Shown piece after piece: positions 8,042-16,192 of a stretch of DNA of 64,000 nt; within the stretch, counting starts at the first letter, position 1, and each line of letters starts with the position of its first letter. Below the pieces are notes generated by a model. It saw nothing but the letters and a program-made list of their open reading frames with translations, did not search any database and was not told the DNA's origin. Made by a program: the position numbers and the translations under genes. This DNA comes from Acidimicrobiaceae bacterium. GTDB lineage: Bacteria; Actinomycetota; Acidimicrobiia; Acidimicrobiales; Ilumatobacteraceae. The DNA is taken from contig JACJWG010000003.1 of NCBI GenBank assembly GCA_020637235.1, positions 1-64,000 of the forward strand, written 5' to 3'.

Positions 8042-9538
8042 TCAGCCGAGGAGGCCCCCCACCAGGTCCGACACCGGCGTGGTCACGACGTCCACCGCAT
8101 CGGTCGTCATCTGGTCCACCGTCTGGTCGGCCGTCTGGGTGACGGTCTGGTCGGTGGCGTTGGTGTTGGCCGAGTCGGCGGTGTTGGTGGCCGTGTTGGT
8201 CTGGTCGACGTCACCGTTGTTGCTGTCGACGGCGAGGATCGCGATCGGAGCGTTCACGTTGACCTGCTTGCTCGACGCGTCGGCCGTGCTCTGCTGGTCG
8301 GTGGTGTTGCTCGGGTTCGCCTGCTGATCGATCGATGCGTCACCGGTGATGGTGTCGGTCGATTCCTCGTCGCCGTCGCCGTCGGTGTCCTGCGTGTGCG
8401 GCGCGCAGCCGCATGCGGGATCGTGCCAGTCGGCCTGGTCGCCGGTGTCGGTCGTCATCTGGTCCACCGTCTGGTCGGCCGTCTGGGTGACGGTCTGGTC
8501 GGTGGCGTTGGTGTTGGCCGAGTCGGCGGTGTTGGTGGCCGTGTTGGTCTGGTCGACGTCACCGTTGTTGCTGTCGACGGCGAGGATCGCGATCGGAGCG
8601 TTCACGTTGACCTGCTTGCTCGACGCGTCGGCCGTGCTCTGCTGGTCGGTGGTGTTGCTCGGGTTCGCCTGCTGATCGATCGATGCGTCACCGGTGATGG
8701 AGTCGGTCGATTCCTCGTCGCCGTCGCCGTCGGTGTCCTGCGTGTGCGGCGCGCAGCCGCATGCGGGATCGTGCCAGTCGGCCTGGTCGCCGGTGTCGGT
8801 CGTCATCTGGTCCACCGTCTGGTCGGCCGTCTGGGTGACGGTCTGGTCGGTGGCGTTGGTGTTGGCCGAGTCGGCGGTGTTGGTGGCCGTGTTGGTCTGG
8901 TCGACGTCACCGTTGTTGCTGTCGACGGCGAGGATCGCGATCGGAGCGTTCACGTTGACCTGCTTGCTCGACGCGTCGGCCGTGCTCTGCTGGTCGGTGG
9001 TGTTGCTCGGGTTCGCCTGCTGATCGATCGATGCGTCACCGGTGATGGTGTCGGTCGATTCCTCGTCGCCGTCGCCGTCGAGACCGGCTCCCTCGGCCGC
9101 AGTGTCCTGGCGGACGTGCTGCGTGGCCGACTGGACGACCTGCTGAACGGTGTCGCTGTCGTTGGTCGACCACGCGTCGTTCGAGGCGGTGTTCATCTGA
9201 GAACTGCCCTGATCGCCGTTGGCCGGCACGCCGCAGCGATCCCAGTCGTCGGCACAGGTCGACGCGCCGGGGTGTTCGAGGCCGTCGCCGACGCTCAGGA
9301 TCGACAGCGGCAGATTCACGTTCCGCTGGCGGCTGGCGGCGTCGGCATCGCTCGACTGGGTGGTGTGATTGGTCGGTGATGCCGACTGCGTCGTCGCGAC
9401 GATCGACTCCAGGCTGTTGCCGCCGGTGTCGGGATCGGGCAGGAGTGCGGCGGTTGCCGAGCTCCCGGTTGTGGTGAGCGTGAACGCGACGGCCGTGACC
9501 GTGAGCGCGCTCGCGCATCGTGAGATGAAGCGGTGCAT
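8042..9538 (-). CDS. Secreted Asn/Gln/Thr/Asp repeat protein with 116-residue tandem repeats
   Basis: This 498-residue protein has a signal peptide (residues 1-31, cleavage near TATAA). A diverged first unit (about 38-130) is followed by three 116-residue units that differ from one another by one Thr/Ser. Each unit holds an acidic GDGDEEST start, a KQVNVNAPIAILAV strand followed by an NNGDVDQTNT turn, an N/T/A/D/Q-rich stretch with Q and N every few residues, and a short DPACGC motif. The last unit is cut before the cysteines. Regular Q/N spacing recalls curli-type beta-solenoid repeats, but no family is recognised. A GGAG lies eight bases before the ATG at 9538, which supports that start. 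Confidence 0.8.
   Translation of the reverse strand: MHRFISRCASALTVTAVAFTLTTTGSSATAALLPDPDTGGNSLESIVATTQSASPTNHTTQSSDADAASRQRNVNLPLSILSVGDGLEHPGASTCADDWDRCGVPANGDQGSSQMNTASNDAWSTNDSDTVQQVVQSATQHVRQDTAAEGAGLDGDGDEESTDTITGDASIDQQANPSNTTDQQSTADASSKQVNVNAPIAILAVDSNNGDVDQTNTATNTADSANTNATDQTVTQTADQTVDQMTTDTGDQADWHDPACGCAPHTQDTDGDGDEESTDSITGDASIDQQANPSNTTDQQSTADASSKQVNVNAPIAILAVDSNNGDVDQTNTATNTADSANTNATDQTVTQTADQTVDQMTTDTGDQADWHDPACGCAPHTQDTDGDGDEESTDTITGDASIDQQANPSNTTDQQSTADASSKQVNVNAPIAILAVDSNNGDVDQTNTATNTADSANTNATDQTVTQTADQTVDQMTTDAVDVVTTPVSDLVGGLLG
8101..9080. repeat. 348-bp tandem repeat, 2.8 copies, almost identical
   Basis: The same DNA recurs at a 348-base spacing (for example TCGTCAT at 8104, 8452 and 8800). 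I noticed only a single base change between units (T versus A near 8350/8698). It is in frame with the secreted repeat protein, where it encodes 116 residues per unit. Confidence 0.95.
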
Positions 9539-9619
9539 GAGATGTCTCCTTCGAGTACGTGGTTGGTGTCGAGTGACTCGGCGCACGAGCGCGCCGAGAG
9601 GATGGGAACTCGACGACGC

Positions 9620-10948
9620 CTAACCAGGCCGCTCGAGGCGGGACAGCACCAGGGCCGATCGCCATCCGAACGGATCGGAGACGACCAGCCACCAGGCGGC
9701 GACAGCAGCGGCGACCACGGTCACCGGGAGGAGGGGGGAGGTGCCGCCCGTGAGCCGATCGGACATCGACGGCATCACCGGCGCAGGAGCCGGAGCGAAG
9801 GGGAGCGACGGGAAATGCTCGGGGAGGGGCGCCGAGTCACCGGATCCCGACGACATCGGATCGGTGGCACGACCGTGCGAGACGACGGCCGGCTGGTCCG
9901 TGATGGTGACATCGGCGGCGTGGGTCGGGACGATCGCAGCGCTCGGCTGGGGCGCCGATGCGGACGTTGTCAGGGCGGTGGAGGCGGTGGTCGGTGTGGC
10001 ATCCGCGACGAAATCGGCCGCAGCGCCGACCTCGACCGGCTCGACGTCGATGACGATCGGATCCGACGCCGCAGGAACCAACGTCGAGGGGCCGAAGACG
10101 GGCTGAGCGACGGGTCGGGGGACGGTGGCGGTGATGGGCTGGACAACGGTTTCGACGACCGGCTGGACGGGCTCGACGACGGTGGCGGCGACGGTTTCGA
10201 CGACCGGCTGGACGGGCTCGACGATGGTTTCGACGACCGGCTGGACGGTCGCGGCGACGGTTTCGACGACCGGCTGGACGGTTTCGACGACCGGCTCGGC
10301 GACGGTTTCGACGACCGGCTGGACGGATTCGACGACCGGCTCGACGGTGGCGGTGATGGGCTGGACGACGGTTTCGACGACCGGCTGGACGGTCGCGGCG
10401 ACGGTCTCGACGACCGGCTCGACGGTGGCGGTGATGGGCTGGACGACGGTTTCGACGACCGGCTCGGCGACGGTTTCGACGACCGGCTGGACGGTCGCGG
10501 CGACGGATTCGACGACCGGCTCGACGGTGGCGGTGATGGGCTGGACGACGGTTTCGACGACCGGCTGGACGGTCGCGGCGACGGTTTCGACGACCGGCTG
10601 GACGGGCTCGACGATGGTTTCGACGACCGGCTGGACGGTGGCCGCGACGGGATCGGCGACCGGGTGGATCGTGTCGACGATCGACTCGACGACGTCCGCT
10701 CTCGGTGCGATCGCCGTCGACACGGGGGATGCGCCGGACGCCGAACTCGTCGAGCGTGCCTCGTCGCCACCGGTCACCCCGTCGACGACCTCGTCAACCG
10801 GCCCTGGCAGGGGCAGGAGGTCGGCCCGGGCTCGGTCGCCGCTCAGCCACGATGCCAGCAACCAGGCGACCGGAATCGCCACGACGAGCACGAGCGCGTC
10901 GCGCCAGCGGCGGGACGGCAGAAGGGGGGCGTCGGGGTGGTGGAGCAT
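9620..10948 (-). CDS. Secreted or anchored Pro-Val-Val-Glu-Thr repeat protein
   Basis: This is a protein of about 442 residues. Its N-terminal hydrophobic segment (residues 17-36) ends in ARADLL, a plausible signal peptide. A long repeat domain of PVVETV / AATV / QPITATVE units follows (about residues 85-285). A low-complexity Ala/Ser/Thr region and a C-terminal hydrophobic segment with a short basic tail come last (LLPVTVVAAAVAAWWLVV then RLERPG). The C-terminus resembles a wall-sorting or membrane anchor, but the LPVTV is not a canonical LPXTG. A GTG at 10972 is an alternative start. It lies directly upstream of the other repeat protein on the same strand, so the two may form a surface-layer pair. 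Function unknown. Confidence 0.65.
   Translation of the reverse strand: MLHHPDAPLLPSRRWRDALVLVVAIPVAWLLASWLSGDRARADLLPLPGPVDEVVDGVTGGDEARSTSSASGASPVSTAIAPRADVVESIVDTIHPVADPVAATVQPVVETIVEPVQPVVETVAATVQPVVETVVQPITATVEPVVESVAATVQPVVETVAEPVVETVVQPITATVEPVVETVAATVQPVVETVVQPITATVEPVVESVQPVVETVAEPVVETVQPVVETVAATVQPVVETIVEPVQPVVETVAATVVEPVQPVVETVVQPITATVPRPVAQPVFGPSTLVPAASDPIVIDVEPVEVGAAADFVADATPTTASTALTTSASAPQPSAAIVPTHAADVTITDQPAVVSHGRATDPMSSGSGDSAPLPEHFPSLPFAPAPAPVMPSMSDRLTGGTSPLLPVTVVAAAVAAWWLVVSDPFGWRSALVLSRLERPG
10106..10690. repeat. Degenerate short tandem repeats encoding PVVETV units
   Basis: About 585 bases are built from repeats of a CGACGACCGGCT-type core at 18-33 base spacings. They encode more than twenty PVVE(T/S)V-type units in the protein above. 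The units are shuffled rather than strictly periodic, as expected from repeated slippage and recombination. Confidence 0.85.
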
Positions 10949-11047
10949 GGAGCGGCAACGTCGGGTGCGCACAGGAGCGCACTCATGTGAGGCGAGTACC
11001 CACTGCGACCATCCACCGAGACGCTGGTCCCGACCGTCGCTCCCCGG

Positions 11048-12205
11048 TCAGCTGATGCGCAGGCTGGGGCTGTAGATCTTCTTCGGCTTCAGGTCGACGG
11101 CGATACGGCGAGCGATTTCCTGGAAACACTGCGCCGCCTCGCTGCCGGGATCGGCGGCGGTGATCGGGTTGCCCTCGTCGCCGCCTTCTCGCAGCGCCGG
11201 CACGAGCGGCAGCTGGCCGAGCAGCGGCACCTCGAGCTCGTCGGCGAGCTCCTGACCACCGCCGGCGCCGAAGATCTCGTAGCGCGTGCCGTCGTCGCCG
11301 GTGAACCACGACATGTTCTCGATCACGCCTCGCACCGGCAGGTTCACCTTGGCGGCCATCGCAGCCGACAGCGCCGCCACCTTCTGCGCCGCGGGCTGCG
11401 GGGTCGTGACCACGTACACCTCGCCTCGGGGCAGGTACTGGCTGAGCGACAGGGCGATGTCGCCGGTGCCGGGCGGCATGTCGATGAGCAGGAAGTCGGG
11501 CTCGTCCCAGTACACGTCGGTGAGGAACTGCTCGAGTGCCTTGTGCAGCATCGGGCCGCGCCAGATGACGGCCTGGCCCTCGGGGACGAAGTAGCCGATC
11601 GAGATGCACCGCACGCCGTGGGCCTCGGGCGGCACGAGCATCTGGTCGATCGCGACCGGATCGCGGTCGGTGCCGAGCATGCGCGGCACCGAGTACCCGT
11701 AGATGTCGGCGTCGACCACGCCGACCGAGTAGCCCTGCGATGCGAGTGCCACCGCGAGGTTGACGGTGACGCTGCTCTTGCCCACGCCTCCCTTGCCGGA
11801 CGAGATGAGCAACGGGCGGGTCTTCGAGCCCGGCTCGCTGAAGGGCACCGTACGACCCTCGGCATGACCGTGCGCGTGCCCCTGACCGGCGGTGGCGCCG
11901 GGTGAGCCGTGCAGCATGAGCCGCACCGCCTCGCGTTCCTGATCGGTCATCACGGTGAAGTCGAGCGCCACGTTCGCCACCCCGGCGAGCGCGCCGACGG
12001 CGTCGGTGACCCGGCGTTGGATCTCGCTGCGCAGGGGGCAGCCGGCGACGGTGAGCGCCACCTGGATCGACACGGTGCCGTCGGCGGCACGGACGTCGCG
12101 GACCATGCCGAGCTCGACGATGGAACGTCGCAGCTCGGGATCCTCGACGGGACGGAGGGCATCGATGATCTGGTCGTGCGTCGGCATCGTCGGGGTGGCG
12201 GACAT
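11048..12205 (-). CDS. mrp: Mrp/ApbC Fe-S cluster carrier ATPase
   Basis: This is a 385-residue P-loop ATPase that holds and transfers iron-sulfur clusters. An N-terminal MIP18/DUF59 domain (residues 8-95) precedes the deviant Walker A GKGGVGKSS (about 134-142). Later motifs are VDADIYG and LIDMPPGTGD. The usual C-terminal CxxC of many Mrp proteins is not seen; the corresponding region reads ENMSWFTGDDGTRYEIFG, as in several actinobacterial forms. It is divergent from a SufR-like Fe-S regulator across 76 bp, which fits control by cluster status. Confidence 0.92.
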   Translation of the reverse strand: MSATPTMPTHDQIIDALRPVEDPELRRSIVELGMVRDVRAADGTVSIQVALTVAGCPLRSEIQRRVTDAVGALAGVANVALDFTVMTDQEREAVRLMLHGSPGATAGQGHAHGHAEGRTVPFSEPGSKTRPLLISSGKGGVGKSSVTVNLAVALASQGYSVGVVDADIYGYSVPRMLGTDRDPVAIDQMLVPPEAHGVRCISIGYFVPEGQAVIWRGPMLHKALEQFLTDVYWDEPDFLLIDMPPGTGDIALSLSQYLPRGEVYVVTTPQPAAQKVAALSAAMAAKVNLPVRGVIENMSWFTGDDGTRYEIFGAGGGQELADELEVPLLGQLPLVPALREGGDEGNPITAADPGSEAAQCFQEIARRIAVDLKPKKIYSPSLRIS

Positions 12206-12252
12206 GGTGGCTCCCGTGGGGGTGAGTGGGTGCGTCGGGCGTGCGTCGAATT

Positions 12253-12272
12253 ACCACTACGCAGATAGGTAG
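12253..12272. promoter_or_regulatory. Possible SufR-type operator between mrp and the regulator gene
   Basis: An AT-richer patch in the 76-bp divergent gap holds an inverted repeat CTAC-N8-GTAG (12257-12260 and 12269-12272) and a TAGAAT sequence that could serve as a -10 element ten bases before the regulator GTG. It is short and is proposed only because of its place. Confidence 0.35.
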
Positions 12273-12281
12273 AATACCGCC

Positions 12282-13013
12282 GTGCCTCGGAACCAGCCCA
12301 TCCCGGGTCCCGATGCGGGGTCGTTCACGGCCACCGTCTCGGCGATCACCAACGCGTTCGGTGATCCGACGCGCCGCGGCATCTATCTCTTCGCCCGGTC
12401 GACCGAGCGTGGTGTCACCGCGGCACAGGTCGCGACCCAGTTCGGTCTGCACCCGAACGTCGCCCGACACCACCTCGACCGCCTCGCTGCGGGCGGCTAC
12501 CTCGAGGTCGCCGTCGAGCGCGCCGAGGGCTCCGGCGCAGGACGGCCGTCGAAGCACTACCGAGCGTCGAGCGACGGGCTGCCCGACGTACCGGTGCGCA
12601 CGGACGACCTGATGCTCACGTTGCTCGGCCGCACCCTCGCGTTGTTGCCGCGAGAGCAGGCCGAGGCGGTGGCCGAGGAGGTCGGCCGCGAGTACGGCGC
12701 CACCATGGCCGCCGGCCTGACGGGCAACGATCTCGCTGCCGGCCAGCGGTCGTTGCGGTCGGCGCTCGCCGCGATCGCCGACGCCCTGTCGGCACACGGC
12801 TTCGCGGCGCACACCGACCAGCGCAACGATCAGCTGCGCATCGTCAACAACCACTGCCCCTTCGGCGATGTCGCGATCGAGCACCCGGTCATCTGCGCGG
12901 TCGACCGTGGCATGGTGAAGGGCATGCTCGAGTCGCTGTACGGCGGCGAGGCCACCCCGTCGCTGCAGGCTTCGCTCCCGCAGGGCGACACGTTCTGCGC
13001 CACCGCGGTCTGA
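12282..13013 (+). CDS. SufR-like ArsR-fold transcriptional regulator with Fe-S cysteines
   Basis: This 243-residue protein has an N-terminal winged helix (residues 15-85: AITNAFGDPTRRGIYLF, FGLHPNVARHHLDRL as recognition helix, then a GAGRPSKHY wing). Its C-terminal part has three cysteines spaced C-X12-C-X33-C (NHCPFGD, PVICAVD, TFCATAV). C-X12-C matches the SufR cluster-binding spacing. SufR proteins repress suf and Fe-S genes when loaded with a cluster. The start is the GTG at 12282. The divergent neighbour mrp is a Fe-S carrier, which supports this assignment. Confidence 0.75.
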   Translation: MPRNQPIPGPDAGSFTATVSAITNAFGDPTRRGIYLFARSTERGVTAAQVATQFGLHPNVARHHLDRLAAGGYLEVAVERAEGSGAGRPSKHYRASSDGLPDVPVRTDDLMLTLLGRTLALLPREQAEAVAEEVGREYGATMAAGLTGNDLAAGQRSLRSALAAIADALSAHGFAAHTDQRNDQLRIVNNHCPFGDVAIEHPVICAVDRGMVKGMLESLYGGEATPSLQASLPQGDTFCATAV

Positions 13014-13038
13014 CCGGGGGCGGCGGCCCCGCAGGTCA
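13011..13038. terminator. Shared terminator hairpin containing both stop codons
   Basis: TGACC pairs with GGTCA (13011-13015 with 13034-13038) and GGGG with CCCC (13017-13020 with 13027-13030). The stop codons of the SufR-like gene and of mscR form the two ends of the stem. Confidence 0.6.
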
Positions 13039-14121
13039 CATCACGACGACGCTGCGGAGCACCTCACCGCGCTCCATCTTGTGGAACGCCTCCTCGACGT
13101 CGTCGATCGAGATCGTCTCCGACACGAAGCGGTCGAGGTCGAGGCGGCCCTGCTGGTACAGGTCGATCAGCATCGGGAAGTCTCGGCTCGGCAGGCAGTC
13201 GCCGTACCACGACGACTTGAGCGCACCGCCGCGACCGAACACCTCGATGAACGGCAGCTCGATCGTGGCCGTCGGGTTGGGCACGCCGACGAGCACGACG
13301 GTGCCGGCGAGGTCGCGCGCGTCGAAGGCCTGGCGGTAGACGGCCGGGTGGCCGACGGCGTCGATGCACACGTCGGCACCGTTGCCGCCGGTCACGGACT
13401 TCACGTACTCGACCGGATCGGTGGTGCCCGCGTTGCACGAGTGGGTGGCGCCGAACTGCTTCGCCCATTCGAGCTTGCGGTCGTCGAGGTCGATCGCCAC
13501 GATCGTCGTGGCGCCCGCCAGGTGGGCGCCGGCGATCGCCGCGTCGCCCACGCCGCCGCACCCGAACACGGCCACCGAGTCGCCTCGGCCGACACCACCG
13601 GTGTTCATCGCTGCGCCGAGGCCGGCCATGACGCCGCAACCGAGCAGGCCGGCGGCCGTGGCGGGTGCGGTGGGATCGACCTTGGTGCACTGTCCCGAGT
13701 GGACGAGCGTCTTCTCGATGAACGCGCCGATGCCGAGCGCGGGCGACAACACGGTGCCGTCCTCGAGCGTCATCTTCTGGGTCGCGTTGAACGTGGAGAA
13801 GCAGTACCACGGCTTGCCCTTCAGGCAGCTGCGGCATTGGCCGCACACGGCGCGCCAGTTGAGCACCACGTAGTCGCCGGGGGCGACGTTGGTGACACCC
13901 TCGCCGACGGCCTCCACCGTGCCGGCGGCCTCGTGGCCGAGCAGGAACGGGAACTCGTCGTTGATCCCGCCCTCGCGGTAGTGCAGGTCGGTGTGGCACA
14001 CGCCGCAGGCCTGGATCTTCACGATCGCCTCGCCGGGACCGGGGTCCGGGACGACGACGTTCTCGATGGTGACCGGTGCGCCCTTGGCGCGTGCGACGAC
14101 TCCACGTACGACCTGCGACAT
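13036..14121 (-). CDS. mscR: S-(hydroxymethyl)mycothiol dehydrogenase (formaldehyde detoxification)
   Basis: This is a zinc-dependent medium-chain alcohol dehydrogenase of 361 residues, the family length. It oxidises the formaldehyde-mycothiol adduct with NAD. Catalytic zinc ligands lie in ACGVCHTDLHYREGG (near residue 40) and GHEAAG. Structural zinc cysteines are in CGQCRSC..C (near 94-110), and the Rossmann motif GCGGVGDAA is near 192. The sequence is close to mycobacterial MscR from memory, including LLGCGVMAGLGAA and GGALKSSWYGDCLP. It implies that the organism makes mycothiol. Confidence 0.95.
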   Translation of the reverse strand: MSQVVRGVVARAKGAPVTIENVVVPDPGPGEAIVKIQACGVCHTDLHYREGGINDEFPFLLGHEAAGTVEAVGEGVTNVAPGDYVVLNWRAVCGQCRSCLKGKPWYCFSTFNATQKMTLEDGTVLSPALGIGAFIEKTLVHSGQCTKVDPTAPATAAGLLGCGVMAGLGAAMNTGGVGRGDSVAVFGCGGVGDAAIAGAHLAGATTIVAIDLDDRKLEWAKQFGATHSCNAGTTDPVEYVKSVTGGNGADVCIDAVGHPAVYRQAFDARDLAGTVVLVGVPNPTATIELPFIEVFGRGGALKSSWYGDCLPSRDFPMLIDLYQQGRLDLDRFVSETISIDDVEEAFHKMERGEVLRSVVVM

Positions 14122-14143
14122 GGCCGTGAACGTAACAGACGTG

Positions 14144-14782
14144 CTACTGGCGCAGCTGTGCGTACTCGATGACGCGACCGATCACGGTCTCGTCGGCCTT
14201 CGGCATCGCACCGCAGTCGAACGGGGGCTGGGGGTCGTACTCGATCATCAGCTGGCTGGCCTTCGCCGCCGTGTCGTCGAACAGCAGCTCCACGAGGCGC
14301 AGTGCCATGTCGATGCCGCTCGACACCCCGGCGGCGGTGATGATCCGTGCGGGGAGGTGCTCGACCACCCGCTGGCCCGTCGGGGTGGCGCCGAGGTCGG
14401 CCAGGGTGTCGAGCACGCTCCAGTGGGTGGTGGCGGTGAGACCCTGGAGCAGACCAGCCGCGCCCAGCACCAGCGAACCGGTGCACACCGAGGTGGTGTA
14501 GCGCGTGGTGGGGTGGGCGGTGCGCACCCACTCGAGCACGCGCTCGTCCGTCATCAGCGGGCGGGTCCCGACGCCGCCGGGGAACACGATCACGTCGGGG
14601 TGCGGCATCTCCTCGAAGGTCGCGTCACGCGTGATGCCGAGGAAGCCGTTCTCGCTGCGCACCTCGCCCCGCTCGTGACCGATGAAGGTGACGTCGAGCT
14701 CGGGGATGCGTTGCAGCACCTCGTACGGGCCGATGCCGTCGAGGGCGGTGAAGCGGGGGAACAGGGGGATCGCGACCTGCAC
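14144..14782 (-). CDS. DJ-1/PfpI family protein, isonitrile hydratase-like
   Basis: This 212-residue single-domain DJ-1/PfpI protein starts at a GTG at 14782; an AAAGGA ribosome site lies about eight bases upstream. The nucleophile elbow TSVCTGSLVLGAAGLL (near residue 98) and the ATTHWSVLD block match the isonitrile (isocyanide) hydratase branch of the superfamily. Protein hydrolase activity is unlikely. It lies 53 bp downstream of an AraC-type regulator that has its own DJ-1 domain, so it is probably controlled by it. Confidence 0.8.
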   Translation of the reverse strand: MQVAIPLFPRFTALDGIGPYEVLQRIPELDVTFIGHERGEVRSENGFLGITRDATFEEMPHPDVIVFPGGVGTRPLMTDERVLEWVRTAHPTTRYTTSVCTGSLVLGAAGLLQGLTATTHWSVLDTLADLGATPTGQRVVEHLPARIITAAGVSSGIDMALRLVELLFDDTAAKASQLMIEYDPQPPFDCGAMPKADETVIGRVIEYAQLRQ

Positions 14783-14835
14783 GATGGGTCCTTTCGGGTG
14801 GTCCGGCAGATGCCGGGTGGGATGGATCGGTCGGC

Positions 14836-15837
14836 TCACGCTGCCGGGCCGAACCGGCGGCGGTAGTGGTCGGGGGCGACACCGAGGCGGCGCAGGAACG
14901 CACGGCGCATCGTCTCCGCGGTGCCGAACCCACATCGGTGGGCGATCGCCGAGACGGTGTCGCCGGTGTCCTCGAGTTGTCGGCGCGCTGCCTCCACGCG
15001 GACCCGCTCGACGTACAGGCCCGGCGACTCGCCGACCTCCTCGGCGAACACTCGCGAGAAGTGGCGCGGGCTCATCGCCGCACGGGTCGCCAGGACGGCG
15101 ATCCGGTGGTCGGCGGCCGGGTCGGCCTCGATCTCATGCTGCACCCGCCGGACCGACGAGCGTTCGGCGCGGGGCATCCAAACCGGTGCCGCGAACTGGG
15201 TCTGCCCGCCGGGCCGGCGGAGGAACATCACGAGCCACCGGGCGACGGTCTGCGCGATCTCACTGCCGAGGTCGTCCTCCACCATCGCGAGCGCCATGTC
15301 GATGCCGGCGGTCACGCCGGCAGAGGTCCAGCGGTCGCCGGATCGTGTGAAGATCGGGTCGGCGTCGACGGCGAGTTCGGGGTAGTCGGACGCGAGTTGC
15401 TCGGCCCGGGCCCAGTGCGTCGTGACGGTGCAGCCGTCGAGCAGTCCGGCTTCGGCGGCGAGGAAGGTGCCGGTGCACACGGTCGCGAGCCGGCGAGATC
15501 TCGCCGCCGCGTCGCGCAACCACCCGACGAGCTCGGTGTCGCGGCGCGCGTCGAACACGCCGAAGCCGCCGGCCACCACGAGCGTGTCGATCGGTCCGTC
15601 GGCAGCGGCGAGCGGTGCGGTGCCGAGCGGCAGCCCGCTCTCGGCGGCCACGAGGCCGCCCCCGTGCGACACGAGGTGCAGCTCGTACGGGGCCGTCGCG
15701 CCGTGGTGACGAGACAGGACCAGCGCGGTCGCCCCGGCGAACACCTCGTACGGGCCCGTCACGTCGAGCGCCTGCGTGCCCGGGTAGGCGACGATCACGA
15801 CCCGGCGCGGCGAGCGTGGGCGGCCGACGGTGTCCAT
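14836..15837 (-). CDS. GlxA-type regulator: DJ-1/PfpI domain plus AraC DNA-binding domain
   Basis: This is a 333-residue regulator. Residues 12-200 form a DJ-1/PfpI-like amidotransferase domain with a TVCTGTFLAAEAGLL elbow near 118. Residues 230-330 are two AraC helix-turn-helix motifs (MSPRHFSRVFAEEVGESP and GFGTAETMRRAFLRRLGVAP). Members of this family sense small metabolites and activate neighbouring genes. The ATG at 15837 was chosen because homology starts with the following VVIVAYPG strand. The DJ-1 enzyme gene next door is the likely target. Confidence 0.85.
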   Translation of the reverse strand: MDTVGRPRSPRRVVIVAYPGTQALDVTGPYEVFAGATALVLSRHHGATAPYELHLVSHGGGLVAAESGLPLGTAPLAAADGPIDTLVVAGGFGVFDARRDTELVGWLRDAAARSRRLATVCTGTFLAAEAGLLDGCTVTTHWARAEQLASDYPELAVDADPIFTRSGDRWTSAGVTAGIDMALAMVEDDLGSEIAQTVARWLVMFLRRPGGQTQFAAPVWMPRAERSSVRRVQHEIEADPAADHRIAVLATRAAMSPRHFSRVFAEEVGESPGLYVERVRVEAARRQLEDTGDTVSAIAHRCGFGTAETMRRAFLRRLGVAPDHYRRRFGPAA

Positions 15838-15957
15838 GTCGACGAGTGTGGGCCGGGTGAGCGATGGCGTCAACGCCACGGTGCCCACGGATCGTGCCAC
15901 GGTGCCGGCACGTCGCCCGGACGGTCCGTCGGGGGAGCGCGGCCGTACACTCGCTGC

Positions 15958-16191
15958 ATGGATCTCCGTATCGGCGTCACCCAGTCCCCGCGCGAAGTCG
16001 CCCTCGAGCTCGCCGACGACACCGACCGCGAGGCGTTGCGCGCCCAGGTGGAGGCGGCGCTCACCGGGGCGATCGACGTGTTGTGGGTGACCGACAAGAA
16101 GCACCGGCAGGTGGCCGTCGCCGCCGCCAAGATCGCGTACGTCGAGATCGGCACGACCGACGGCGAGCGCAAGATCGGCTTCGGCGGCTGA
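15958..16191 (+). CDS. DUF3107 small protein
   Basis: This is a 77-residue protein of the actinobacterial DUF3107 family: MDLRIGVTQSPREVALEL, a central LTGAIDVLWVTDKKHRQVAV, and the terminal GERKIGFGG. It is probably cytoplasmic. It has no known function; the family is small, conserved and present in most actinobacteria. It lies one base before the first ArsA-type ATPase and is probably co-transcribed. Confidence 0.85.
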   Translation: MDLRIGVTQSPREVALELADDTDREALRAQVEAALTGAIDVLWVTDKKHRQVAVAAAKIAYVEIGTTDGERKIGFGG

Positions 16192-16192
16192 G

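Noticed and set aside
7988..9379. Plus-strand open frame with perfect repeats opposite the secreted repeat protein
   Set aside because: It has no signal peptide or ribosome site, and the opposite strand has both. The repeats are inherited from the minus-strand gene.
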